64,000 nucleotides of DNA from Tubiluchus corallicola (lineage: Eukaryota; Priapulida; Priapulimorpha; Priapulimorphida; Tubiluchidae), in contig JAQGDQ010000081.1 in the NCBI GenBank assembly GCA_030141605.1, positions 547,397 through 611,396 on the forward strand, read 5' to 3'. Positions 20,175 through 30,375 of the stretch are shown in pieces. The stretch's first letter is position 1, and each line of letters opens with the position of its first letter. Below the pieces are notes generated by a model. That model saw only the letters and a list, made by a program, of their open reading frames with translations. It was not told the DNA's origin and searched no databases. Both the position numbers and the translations under genes were made by a program.

Positions 20175-20432
20175 ACTGATTTTCCAAAAATTAATATTGT
20201 CATTCGTTTACTAACGTTTTATTATTTACGACAAAACATGTTAGGTGGGAAGATTTTGTCTGTAGTGCTTAGGCTCGGAAATGGAGTTCGTCAAGCCGCG
20301 ATAATCTGCCTATCTTATGCAATTAATCTGTACTATTGTTACTTAAGTGTATACTTTACCTCAACTGGTCTTCGTTGCTGTAAAGTATGCATTGACACTA
20401 ATAGATGGCAGCACTATTGCATTGTTGTCTGA
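20175..20432 (+). mobile_element. LINE reverse transcriptase fragment, upstream palm part
   Basis: The C-terminal half of a 141-codon ORF reads INIVIRLLTFYYLRQNM...LGNGVRQAAI...YAINLYYCYLSVYFTSTGLRCC. This matches the RT block with the consensus NGVRQGG...SPxLFNxYxDxLSxxL...GxGC, which in an intact LINE lies just before the ADD box. Here it lies about 1 kb downstream of an ADD-box fragment, so the pieces are out of order. The GG and SP of the motif are altered. It is a relic. Confidence 0.6.
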
Positions 20433-20739
20433 TTGCATTAGCGTGTGAAACAGTGTACTCAGTGTGTGAAGCAGGACTGCATGGCTGCAGTAATGTGAAA
20501 GCTGTAGCTGTACATATACATTTAACACTGCTCTCTACAGAATAATTGAAAACATCAATAATAAGTTGTACAATTATCTGGCAATAAATACCACATTACG
20601 TATTATTGCATTTGAAAACGATCAGTAGATTTTAAAAACAGGTAAAATAGACACGTTATTAATGTTTTATTGTGAAGTAATCTCCTGAAAATTCAAATTT
20701 TTGCTACAGTTAAAGAAGGTTCATAATTTATTCAAGCTT

Positions 20740-21160
20740 TTCAGATGGAGAGATTATTCCCATAACCCTTATTGCATTACCTCTCTTAGGGCAAGAAATA
20801 AACGCTGGAATAAAAAGCTTGTAGACCTAGTCTCCCCGTGGCACATTGAACTGGTCCGTTTACCTAGTTGAATTCGTCCATTGAATTCGTTTACCTAAAG
20901 TACTAAGATATTTTTTCCTTCTGTGCCAAGAGTGCCGAACGTTTCAACGGCAATTGGCAAAAGACTGTTGTATTTCGCATATTTTCTGTTTTGGGCTAAT
21001 TGAGCTGCATAACCAGCATAACTAGCTGAGCCAATTTGAGTGAAATTTGAGGGTGCCAGTGTGTCAACACAATCCCAAATTAAAATCCAAGGGAAGAGAG
21101 TGGTCCTCGGCCCAAGGGATCAAAGTCATGGCATCAGGCCTCTAGTCATCTGACCTAGCG
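20740..21160 (-). mobile_element. Retroelement ORF C-terminal relic
   Basis: On the minus strand, with frameshifts, one reads [20 protein letters not shown], then [40 protein letters not shown] and SFLFQRLFLALREV. These follow, in order, the C-terminal region found in many invertebrate retroelement proteins (RPDGxTxxPW, DTFAPS, AVETxGxxG, SFLxQRLSxAIQRGN). Stops and frame changes show it is dead. Confidence 0.6.
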
Positions 21161-22170
21161 TTAAACTGTGATCTTAATGAATGTTGTCTATCCAATTTGG
21201 ATATATTCACATGATGTTTGCGTAGATGCTATCAGTTCAATCTTGCAACAACAGACACTCGATGTTTACGTGATGCTGTTTGCTCACCAAACAGCTGATG
21301 AAACACTTGTGTGACTTTCATCAATGTTCAAAAATCAGAAAAACAAAGCTGTGAGAAGTTTTCTCTAGAACTAGATCGGATTAGAATCTAGAGACTATAT
21401 CCCTGTGACTGCGGACATGACATGACATGCCATATGCAAATATTTGGCTAGCGTACACGTGTAAATCACAAGAATTATGTGAGGTGGCCAACATTTGGCA
21501 AACACTGCTAATAATTGATACATCAGCTTATATAATAGGTAGAGGAAATTAATATATCTTTACTTCATTATATCTTTATTTTGTATATCTTTACTTCCAA
21601 GCTAGTATTAAAATATTGTAACAAGATTCTTAAAATTTTTGCAAACATTCTGCTAAGTAAGCGTAAAAATTGTCTTTTCATGATTTTGTATTATATAGTT
21701 ATTATTCGCTCATATGGGAAATTACAAAGTACTGTGAGCAAATTCCAAAGTCCTCAAAAACCAGAGCACTGCACACAGTTACTTGTGATGATACAGGCAA
21801 TAAAGGCAATACAGAAGCAGGCTAAGCGACGGCAGACTGCAGTTGTACGCCTCCTAACTGGAAAGAAATTCACAAGCAAGGTATGTAGATTTAGCATATC
21901 AAATTATTACACGTTAATAAAATATCAGAATTGCTACAATGGGATTTTGCACATAATTGCTTTAAACTCATATCGTTCTAAATTTAAACATTGAACTTTA
22001 ATGAAAAAAACAACATTGCAATTTTTGCAGATTTCCTTCTTTTCACTACACCAACACAATATGCACCATCTTTTTGTGCTCATAAAACTCCTCATTCTGA
22101 AAAGTACATTACTGAGGAGCAAATCAAGCTAATCTAAGTGATTGTAGGAAAGTTTGCTACAAGTGAACAG

Positions 22171-22579
22171 TAGGGGTGAGCATCGACGTTCGAGTTCGAA
22201 CGTTCGAATCGAATTCAAACGTTCTAATTCGATTCGAACCTAAAATTATATATTCGAATAATTCAGCACTTCAACCACATACGTCTTTTATCATTAAAAT
22301 GCTTGGAACAGTATACAATTAGCACAATTTAGCTGCAGTTTCTGCGTAAATTTTTTAACAAACTAATAGTGGTTTTACTGCAGAACAAAATCAAGTAATA
22401 TGGCTTATCTTTGTAAGAAAACTTTTTACTAGTAGTTCGAAAACTTGTTCAAAAATCTTTTAAACTGAATTCGAATTCGACTCGGATTCGAAATGCCGAA
22501 ATTCGGTTTGATTGGAATCCGAAAGTCATAAATTCCATTCGATTCGAATTCGCTTTGTGGCAGAGAATGCTCATCCCTA
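22171..22579. mobile_element. hAT-type MITE, copy 1
   Basis: The ends are TAGGGGTGAGCAT and ATGCTCATCCCTA, which are inverted repeats. The flanks are gtgaacag (22163-22170) and gtaaacag (22580-22587), an 8-bp target-site duplication with one mismatch. An 8-bp TSD and a TAGGGGTG-like end fit the hAT superfamily. The subterminal regions are rich in TTCGAA/GAATTC palindromes, and the middle is AT-rich with no ORF. Confidence 0.85.
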
Positions 22580-22599
22580 GTAAACAGGTAAAATTGGCA

Positions 22600-22870
22600 C
22601 GAGAAAACTTTGGTGCTGGCAAAATTTGGTACTAGAAATTTCTACTACGCAGTAATTATGGTACAGGTAAATTTAATTGATAATATCGCCATTACCAAGG
22701 AATTTTTGGTACTAGGACGGGTACGGGGTGCGAAGAATGTTTGGTACCAGGACGGTAGGATTGTTTAGTACTAAGAAATGTTGGCACAAAGAAGTTTTGG
22801 TTCTACGGAAATATGGTGCGAGGAAAATTTCGTGCTAGGCAAATTTGGTACTGGAAAATTTGGTACTAAG
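22600..22870 (+). repeat. Degenerate ~18-bp tandem array, left arm
   Basis: Repeated variants of AAATTTGGTACTAGG, for example at 22620, 22700, 22740, 22765, 22835 and 22855. The same unit recurs in reverse complement at 24025-24340. The two arms thus form a long imperfect inverted repeat around about 1.1 kb. Confidence 0.75.
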
Positions 22871-23399
22871 CTAAAAGGAGAGCATTCAGTACAACGTAAT
22901 TGTTTCAACTGGAAAATAAGAAATTTAAAACTAAAAAAATCTGGTTTATTAAAAAGTTCATAAAAAGTCATAATTAACATTGCATGACAGCTAAATTGTT
23001 ATCAGTGATTATCCCACCCATGCAGGCGCATTTGAGAATCTTTCAGCAAAAATCTGAAAAGTCTCCAAATCACCAAGATTTTCGAGAAGCTTGACCAATT
23101 TTTTTTTGGAACACTTTCTCTATTTTTTTTACAAAACTTTTCAAACTGAGGTAAGAACAGAGCAGTGATTGCCGATCATGTCACTGGAAAAACCGTGCTG
23201 CATAAGCATAGTTTGGCTTTCCGCTTACCGCGAGACCCACAAAATGGAGTGAGAACCGATCTTTTTGATGTAGCTAATTCTACTGCTGCTGGCAACTGTG
23301 ATGATGTAATGTTGTCATGAAGCAGCTGTCGGCAGCAGTGACAGTGGCAGAGATGGCGTGTTATCATCAAGATCATAGCTGTCACCGTCATTGAAATTG

Positions 23400-23712
23400 C
23401 CAATGTTTCTTGTTGTCAATGATGATGATGGTGTTGTTTATGAGATGATGATGATGATGATGATGATGGCGATGACGATGATGACGACTATCATGTTGAT
23501 GACAATGATGATAATGATAATGAGGAAGAGGAGAAGGAGGAGGAAGGGAAAGACGATGATGAGGTCAACAAAAGCAGCAAGCAAGCAAGAACTAACACAC
23601 AACAAGAATAACAACATCAACAACATCAACATCAACAACAATAACAACAACAACAGCAACAAAACCACAAAAGTAACAATGATGACATGATGACAGCAAT
23701 AATGATGATGAC

Positions 23713-23777
<65 letters not shown>

Positions 23778-23960
23778 CGATGACATGACGATCACAATGA
23801 CGATGATGATGATGATGATGATAACAAAGGCGATGATGATGATGACAATGGTGATGATGGTGGTGATAGTAATCATAAAAAAGTGCGAGCAAAAAACGGA
23901 AAAACAACAATAACAACAATGTCAACAATAACAAAGAAACAACCAAACAAACAAACAAAA
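23400..23960. repeat. GAT- and AAC/ACA-rich microsatellite block
   Basis: Interrupted (GAT)n at 23416-23470 and a longer run at 23690-23830, with GAGGA- and CAACAA-rich stretches between and after. It lies inside the pair of inverted degenerate arrays. Low-complexity ORFs here are rejected as genes. Confidence 0.9.
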
Positions 23961-24024
23961 ACAAATAAAAAAGAAATGCAACAAAGTGAGCCTCTATAAC
24001 TGTTTCGAGTAGGTTATATAAATA

Positions 24025-24340
24025 TGTTTTCATAGTACCACACTTTCCTTGTACCAGTATCGAATTTTCCTAATATCAAACTCACTTTCCCAGTACTAAA
24101 CTTTCCTAGTACCAAAATTGTTCCGTGCCATTTTTACCTTGTATTATATTTACTTGTATCAAAAATGTTTGACAAAACTTCGTTAGTACCATATTTACCA
24201 GTACTACATTTTCTCTGTACCAAATTTTTCCAGTACCAAAATTTCCCTGTACCAAAAATTCTTTGTACCAAATTTTTACCCGATACAATAATTTCGTAGT
24301 ACCAAAATTATCAGGATGAAACTTTCCCGTACCAATCTTT
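24025..24340 (-). repeat. Degenerate ~18-bp tandem array, right (inverted) arm
   Basis: Many variants of AGTACCAAAATTTTCC, the reverse complement of the unit in the array at 22600-22870. Read on the minus strand the array gives a repeating NFGTGKIWY-like peptide, which reflects the 18-bp period and not a gene. Confidence 0.75.
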
Positions 24341-24612
24341 CCACGCATCAATCTGCGTTGACACAGTCTCGGCATAAAGGGTAGTAAATTAGTAGACTGT
24401 ATTACATTCTCATAATATTTTCGCTAATAAGGTAAAACTTAAGATTTCTTGTTGAAGTTGTCGTAACTTAACATCACACACCAAATCACTAAAATTACTA
24501 ATGAATGGAATATATTAAATTTTAATTTCACAATTTTGTTAACAGTAACCATGTAATTCTTAAAACTTGTGAACTATAAAAATAATTATTTTTTTTCCGA
24601 GGCGTCTTGTCA

Positions 24613-25110
24613 AAGGAAATGCCTCGATGAGGCGAAATGAATGGTATGAGTTACGCTCAGATTAGTCGACGCTTGGTGCTGCGAGGAGGCAAAAAACCGA
24701 AATTGAATGTAAGATGGAGACATCAACGCTTTCAGCGACGAGAAACGGTAGCATTTCATGTGCCAAATGAAACGCCTCAATGAGACAAATTAAACGTTAT
24801 GAGTTATGGCCAGATTGGTTGGCCCCTGACTCTACTAAGAGGTGAAAACCGAAATTGTGGAAGTTGGGGGAGAAATCCAAGGAAACAAATGTTTCCAATG
24901 TCAAACCACAGTAAGTTGTGGTACATCAAATGAAAGGTCTCGATGAGACGAATCAATGGTATATGTCGCGCCCGCTCTGGTTCATACTTGACTCCTATTT
25001 TATAAGCTAGAATTCGTGTTCCACTTTCAGTATCTTGCAGCACGGTAAATGAAAAATCTTGATGACAACATTGAATTGTGTACGTTGATCCGCATTTGAC
25101 TGACAAGTGA
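24613..25110. promoter_or_regulatory. Three diverged upstream repeats with a hairpin core
   Basis: Three units begin at about 24613, 24763 and 24928 with CAAAGGAAAT/CAAATGAAA. Each continues with a short inverted repeat: GCCTC-GAT-GAGGC in the first, GCCTC-AAT-GAGAC in the second, GTCTC-GAT-GAGAC in the third. A shared AATGGTATGAGTTA...CAGATT/CTCTGGTT-like tract follows. A fourth weak start lies near 25043. They sit immediately upstream of the ankyrin-cGLR start codon, in its promoter or 5' UTR. A regulatory role is inference. Confidence 0.5.
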
Positions 25111-25132
25111 CAAATAATTTCATTTTACAGAA

Positions 25133-27595
25133 ATGGTACGGAGAACGTTGACGACTGAAACTATTCTGGCTTTAAAGAGGGAATTACAAGACTTGGTTGC
25201 GTGCCCTCTCGATGAAAGCGGTGATCAAAGGAAGCAACAACTTAATCGAATGTTGCATGTTGCAACTTGGCTAGGTGAAACACAACTTGTTGTTAAGTTT
25301 ATTAATAAAGGAGCAGACATAGAGAGCATTTCTGAGAGGACGACAAGGCATAGCGAACCTGATTACCTTACAAAGCTTTTCGAAGGTGGAAACCCACTTG
25401 AAGCTGCTTCTTGGCTTGGGCACATTGACACTGTAAAACGTCTTCTTGAACTTGGGGCTAAAGTGAATACCACTAGGAATGACGATTGGACAGCTCTTAA
25501 TCTTGCAGCAAAGAATGGTCAATATGAAGTGTGTAAAGTGCTGCTCGATCATGGAGCATACGTTGATTCGATACAAAAGTCCAGTTGTGGATCTCCGCTG
25601 GCACATGTATCATATGACAACTTTCCTGAATTACTACGCCTCTTTATTGAATGGCGGGCTGACGTGAACAAGGAACTCCTTTTTGGAAGGATTCCTTTAT
25701 TCTTAGCCGCACAGAGGGGGCACAGCGAAATAGTTAAAATACTCTTAGAAAATGGTGCATTTCTGAATCACCAAGACCATGACGGTAATATAGCGTTGCA
25801 TTTGGCAGCATCAGAAGGACACATCGATACAGTAGCACTGCTCATTTCAAATGGAGCAAACTTTTTGCTCAAGAACTCTTATGGAGAGACACCTTTGTCA
25901 GCTGCCTCAATCAAAGGAAGATTAGAAGTTGTAAAGCTTTTGTATGAAAAATTAAGGAAACACTATGATAAAGACAGCAAAATACTTGATGCGTTAAATG
26001 CTGTGAATAAAGATGGTAATACCGTTTTACATCTCGCCTGTAGTGAAGCTCACACTGCTGATAATAGTGTGGAAACAGCTGCCTATTTGCTGGGAAAAGG
26101 GACTAAGCCAGACATACTGAATAATCTTGGTGAGACCGCATACAACATTTGCATCAAAAAGGCATATAAGGCAGCTCTGAACAAAGCATATAAAAGGATA
26201 GCTGGTTTTTTTCTTACCGCCAAGTATTTCAGATTCCCGAATCCGACTGGAAATGAAATACGGGAAGAAAATGAAGGAAATGTCACAACACTGCCAGGAA
26301 ATTTTTGGCAAATTCCTCCAGAAAATCTGCTTTTAGTTTCAGGAATAGGAGAAATAGAAGACCGTCAGGAATTTGAAAGTATTCGTGCTACTATTGAAAA
26401 TTTGTTGTACACGGCGTGCGGAAAACTACAGAAAATTTCACCTGGATCTTATGAACCAATTCCAGTTGGCAGCTCTTCGTGTGATATTAAATGCGGTCGT
26501 GCAGATGAATTTGACTTTTTTATCAACATTAAAAACCACCCTGGTTTTGTTTTGGAGAAATTGAAAAATGATAAGATGCTTCCTGTTGAAACCTGTTCTT
26601 CATCAGCTGCAAAGTTTAAAGAGGAATTTCCAGAGCTAATGTGTCAAGCAATGGCTTCAGCCCTGTGTGATACACCTCAAGTTGAGCCTAATGATTTTCC
26701 ACATGTTGTTGAATGGAACAAAGTTTGTACGTGCTTCAACTTGTATATTTTGAAGACAAACGGCAAATGGACACCTGTTTCAGTCGATCTTACACCATGT
26801 TTTGAGCAAATGGGGCGGCCAAATAAGGCTAATCGAGACTGGCCGAGAGAAGTTAGCAGTTATCACTTTGTTCTCAAAGCTGTAGAAACAGAAAGCAGTG
26901 ACCAGCAGTTGAAGTTTCAAGCAACGACGGCTGTAGCTGAATGCAGGTTCATTAAAAAGTTTGATGAAAACATTAAACGGGGAGCCATTCTAGCCAAAAC
27001 TCTGGTAAATCCTATTGTTTATGGGTTCTGCGAACGTGAGCCCATTCGTATGGATCCTCTCGCAGAAAGATTTCATAACCTACTGCTAGATGCCGGCCTC
27101 AGTTTAGTCAATCTGTTCAATGTGATAAAGTGTCAGCCTGACAAAGTTATAGACTCTTACATGTTGAAAGTGGCCTTCATCCAAGAAGTGCTAAATGAAC
27201 CGAATCCTGACGATTGGGAAGGAAGTGAAAACTTAAAAACTCGAGTCGTCTCAATATTTCAGCATATTGAACATTGTTGTAGGAAGAAGAGAATGGCCCA
27301 TCCGTTTATAGATGGGTTCAATATTTTGGAGGAACAAACTTCGAAAACAATTTGTGGCGTTCCAACTCTAAGCTTGGCTGCGGAATGTGCGGCAGCCATT
27401 GTCAATGGTGTACTTAATAAAACCATACCGCGCAAGACTGGTTTACTGGAACCAGACATTGAAAAGTACCGCGAACTGATTAGGGAACAAGCACTGAGGG
27501 TACTAGAAGATTGGGACCAGAGACGTCACGTGAATCTGTATATCACAAATGTGTGGAACTCAGTAAATGGGATTGGGCAGGTTGGACAAAAATAG
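25133..27595 (+). CDS. Ankyrin-repeat cGAS-like receptor (cGLR / Mab-21 fold)
   Basis: An 820-aa protein with two halves. Residues ~36-345 are ankyrin repeats, with recognisable ALxLAAxxGxxEVVxxLLxxGA motifs at about 88-115, 119-147, 186-214, 218-247 and 250-275, plus weaker ones. Residues ~390-800 are a cGAS/Mab-21-type nucleotidyltransferase. G446-S447 begins the GS loop, E459 and D461 in DEFDFFI form the E-x-D pair (12 residues from S447, as in human cGAS), and D552 in VSVDLT is the third acid. The C-terminal lobe has the Mab-21 signature around 675-732 (NPDDW...HPFIDGFNIL). The cGAS zinc-ribbon is not evident. All three metal-binding acids are present, so nucleotide second-messenger synthesis is plausible, with ankyrin repeats as sensor or scaffold (inference). 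The ATG has a good context and follows an acceptor (CATTTTACAG), so a 5' UTR intron is likely. The coding part is one exon. Confidence 0.9.
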   Translation: MVRRTLTTETILALKRELQDLVACPLDESGDQRKQQLNRMLHVATWLGETQLVVKFINKGADIESISERTTRHSEPDYLTKLFEGGNPLEAASWLGHIDTVKRLLELGAKVNTTRNDDWTALNLAAKNGQYEVCKVLLDHGAYVDSIQKSSCGSPLAHVSYDNFPELLRLFIEWRADVNKELLFGRIPLFLAAQRGHSEIVKILLENGAFLNHQDHDGNIALHLAASEGHIDTVALLISNGANFLLKNSYGETPLSAASIKGRLEVVKLLYEKLRKHYDKDSKILDALNAVNKDGNTVLHLACSEAHTADNSVETAAYLLGKGTKPDILNNLGETAYNICIKKAYKAALNKAYKRIAGFFLTAKYFRFPNPTGNEIREENEGNVTTLPGNFWQIPPENLLLVSGIGEIEDRQEFESIRATIENLLYTACGKLQKISPGSYEPIPVGSSSCDIKCGRADEFDFFINIKNHPGFVLEKLKNDKMLPVETCSSSAAKFKEEFPELMCQAMASALCDTPQVEPNDFPHVVEWNKVCTCFNLYILKTNGKWTPVSVDLTPCFEQMGRPNKANRDWPREVSSYHFVLKAVETESSDQQLKFQATTAVAECRFIKKFDENIKRGAILAKTLVNPIVYGFCEREPIRMDPLAERFHNLLLDAGLSLVNLFNVIKCQPDKVIDSYMLKVAFIQEVLNEPNPDDWEGSENLKTRVVSIFQHIEHCCRKKRMAHPFIDGFNILEEQTSKTICGVPTLSLAAECAAAIVNGVLNKTIPRKTGLLEPDIEKYRELIREQALRVLEDWDQRRHVNLYITNVWNSVNGIGQVGQK

Positions 27596-27612
27596 ATTAA
27601 AAACATCGTAGT

Positions 27613-27635
27613 GAATACAGTATCTTACTGTATTC
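27613..27635 (+). other. 3' UTR hairpin
   Basis: A perfect 10-bp inverted repeat, GAATACAGTA and TACTGTATTC with a TCT loop, starts 18 nt after the stop of the ankyrin-cGLR gene. Confidence 0.6.
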
Positions 27636-27744
27636 CAAACATGCTGTTTTAGGCATTAGTCGGGAGCCCAAGTAAAAAAATGATTTTTTGTTTCGTTCTT
27701 TGTGGTTATGAGATTTTAACTATATCAGATGATAGATTGATGTT

Positions 27745-28018
27745 TTCTTTTAGTAATGTATAATGTTCTGTTATTTTTGTCTACATTGCTTAGCTCTATA
27801 TTCTGTGCAGTACACTTCAGTACATTTCAGGGAATTACGCTTACGTAATTTTAGTTAGGCTTTATTTTAAATGTTAAAATTAATTTCTATTGATTTTTTT
27901 ACTTACAGGGATAGTAGTTTGGTAGTTACTAGTACATTATTATCTTGTATTTATTATGTAATTTATCAGTCATTTGTAAAGCTTCATAGTTTATGTGATC
28001 CGACTTTAAATAAAGTAT
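27745..28018 (+). mobile_element. LINE 3' UTR remnant
   Basis: Homologous to 39812-39985, where it follows directly on the C-terminus of a LINE RT ORF. Here it runs further, to CCGACTTTAAATAAAGTAT, probably the true 3' end with a polyadenylation signal. It begins about 150 bp after the ankyrin-cGLR stop. An LTR element has inserted at 28019. Confidence 0.65.
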
Positions 28019-29327
28019 TGTTGCGGAGCCCTCCCCTGGTGGCTGCCAGGGGGTCGAGGGCCGCAAAGACGGCTGAGCAGTCAGCCTTCGTTGGCGGGCT
28101 TTGCATTCTAATTTTAACGCTAAATGCAACCCGGCTTCTCTGTTATTCCATAAGTTTATCTGCTTAAGTAGTTCAAACTGAGCTCGATAGCTTTCCCAGG
28201 TTACTGTTTCACCATCATAAGGCAGCAGCCCTTTAAACTCTTTATTAGCAACCCCACTCGTGCAAGAATTATTATAAGCTGTTTGCAAAGGTAAAAACGA
28301 ATTAGTTTGTTCCATTGCTGTGCCGCTGGACAAGTGAGAATCGAACCTAGATGTGGAAATATCAGGGTCATTTCGCGAAAGGTCATTGTCGCTCTGAGCT
28401 TGAAAGCGAACGCGCGTAACCGGTTCAGTAGGGTTTTTTGGCACTGTAGCCGGTTCTGCATTTTGACGCTGGGAATGCGCATATTCTGTAGTAATGAATG
28501 AACCATTACGTTCAGGATCATTACCGTTGCAGGTGAGAACCGTAGCCGGTTCCCTAACCAGTGTAAGGCCAGGTTCAGGCCCCACTGGGCCGCGACGCTC
28601 CGAAAAGTTAGGTGCGATCTGAGAAAAAGCCTGTGTAAGTGTTGCGACTACACTTGACAGGTCTTCTAAACGGGCTTCATTCCGCATTTGATTTTGAGCT
28701 ATAACATTATTAAGCTCAGAAAATTGTGAAAACTGATTATTTATGCGCGTAGACAAGTTTTGCATTTCTCGCGAAATAAAATTTAGGTTGCTCAGGTCTG
28801 TAGAACGAGATAGGCCTGAGTCTTGGTTTTGAAAGTTAGCGTGACCAAAGACACCGGACGTGGAACAGACGAAGGTAAATAGGCCACTTGGCTAGGCTGG
28901 CTAGCTAGGTTTGCCAAATTAACAGAAGAAGCAGAACACGAATCTAAGTAATCAGCCCAAGAAGCAGTTTCTAGACATGCACTTAGACTTGTCCTTTCGA
29001 CCGACTGTGAATTCTTATCCCCAACTTCGACACCAGTGTTGCGGAGCCCTCCCCTCGGGGCTGCCAGGGGGTCGAGGGCCGCGAAGACGGCTGAGCAGTC
29101 AGCTTCCGTTGGCGCGCTTTGCATTCTACTAGGACAGAGTGCAGAGAAAGAAATACATAAGATAATAATCAGGTTCAAACTACGCCGTACCTACCCCAAA
29201 CGACAATCCTGTTAAGCACTGAAAAGAGCAGCACACATGGTGGACGTGAGAGCACGACAGAGACGTAGTAACCTACGTGCTCGCCGCTTTTATAGCAAGT
29301 GACTTTGCGCTAAGCGTGGCCGCAACA
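28019..29327 (-). mobile_element. Internally deleted Ty3/gypsy-like LTR retrotransposon
   Basis: On the minus strand the 5' LTR is 29327-29037, beginning TGTTGCGG and ending CCGCAACA, with a TATAAAAG box. A primer-binding-site-like sequence, TGGTGTCGAAGTTGGGGA, follows it directly. A gag ORF comes next. The element ends with only the last ~95 bp of the 3' LTR (28113-28019), again ending CCGCAACA. The 4-bp flanks are gtat on both sides, a target-site duplication. The pol region is missing. The Ty3/gypsy assignment rests on the TSD length and the gag motif; other LTR groups are not excluded. Confidence 0.85.
28110..28860 (-). pseudogene. Truncated retrotransposon gag
   Basis: The open frame includes a coiled-coil-like N-terminus (STRINNQFSQFSELNNV) and an acidic, proline-rich linker. 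It then has the gag core motif GLLPYDGETVTWESYRAQF followed by LHLALKLE. That motif is typical of Ty3/gypsy capsid proteins (YDG...W..Y..QF). Just after LALKLE the frame runs into the 3' LTR remnant, so the capsid is cut short and protease, RT and integrase are absent. The frame is open upstream to about 28860, beyond the methionine at 28765. Confidence 0.75.
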
Positions 29328-30375
29328 GTATGTTCTACTTTACCCTAGTAATAACACGTAACGTAACGTGATAATGTGATCTGATAATGTAATAATGAAT
29401 AATAAGAGTGCATAAAATATGTGTACGCATTTTAACAATATTCATTTTATACTTGTTAACATGGTTCACCTTAAAATAAATGAAAACTGCTTTTTTCGGA
29501 TTTTCTACAAATACAACTACGTGCAGTCTAATATAGTAAGAAATAGCTAAAGTTGCCTTAAAGAAATTCAGTCCTCGTGACGTACGGTAGCAAACTAATT
29601 CACATACCTGTCAGAATCAGCGGCGTAACTAATAGGGGAGCAAGGGGAGTAACCGCTTCCCGAGCACATTTTTCAAAATTGGCACCTTTTCAACAATGGA
29701 GTCATTAGGTCAAGTTCATTTAAACACACTCCCGTGAATTTTTAAATGAGTGTGCACTTTCGCTACTCATTTGTCAAGGTTGTCTGATTTAACCAAGGAT
29801 CAAATTGCCTCAAATCTAATTATTATAATCTTGTCACGCGTTATATATTGTGTACAAATGTGTACAAGCAGGTCAGAAGCATATGTATTGCAAAAGCAAA
29901 TTTCAGTATCTTTATTATGATGGTGTTATATCACGACTTGACAATTTTAATCGCATTAATAATAACATTGCAACTATAACAATCAAGAAACCACTAAAGT
30001 TCACAAAGTAAATCTATCTTTACGTTACATACGTGTTACAATCTAGCTGTAGCCTTTTTAAATCTAATTGCCAACCATTGATCCTCACCTGGTTATGCAC
30101 TAATTTAAAACTGAGGATCAATTACTCGGTCGGTCGGTTAATTAATCAATCAAACAAACAATTATCCAACCCAGTCAATTTAATTTCTAGATTTTAAATT
30201 CTTTGCAGCGAGGTAGTAGCGTGTATCAAATTCGAGTACATGTTAATTATAACAAGCCTTTTTCAGATATTTTACAAAATTAATTTGCATAAAACTTGTG
30301 CCTTTTATTGCAATGTATTTAGCAATACGGCAAACTGCAGCCAATAACAGGTCTCTTGCACCATCCGTGGCATTA
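29328..30375. other. Non-coding part of duplication copy A
   Basis: The stretch up to 29715 is absent from copy B; sequence from 29716 onward matches copy B from 39986. No coding sequence is seen. On the minus strand a polyadenylation signal AATAAA (tttatt at 30304-30309) lies about 67 nt beyond the peptide-gene stop. Confidence 0.55.

Noticed and set aside
20007-20432. 141-aa ORF as an independent gene
   Set aside because: Its C-terminal half is a degraded LINE reverse-transcriptase block; the N-terminal half has no match I recognise.
21581-22135. Possible exon pair (donor AAG/GTATGT at 21890; acceptor TTTTTGCAG at ~22030)
   Set aside because: The splice signals look good, but the frame that reads best in the second segment does not match the open frame of the first, and neither shows a known domain. 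Left unannotated.
23391-24033. Met/Asp/Ile/His-rich ORFs
   Set aside because: Translations of GAT and ACA simple repeats on both strands.
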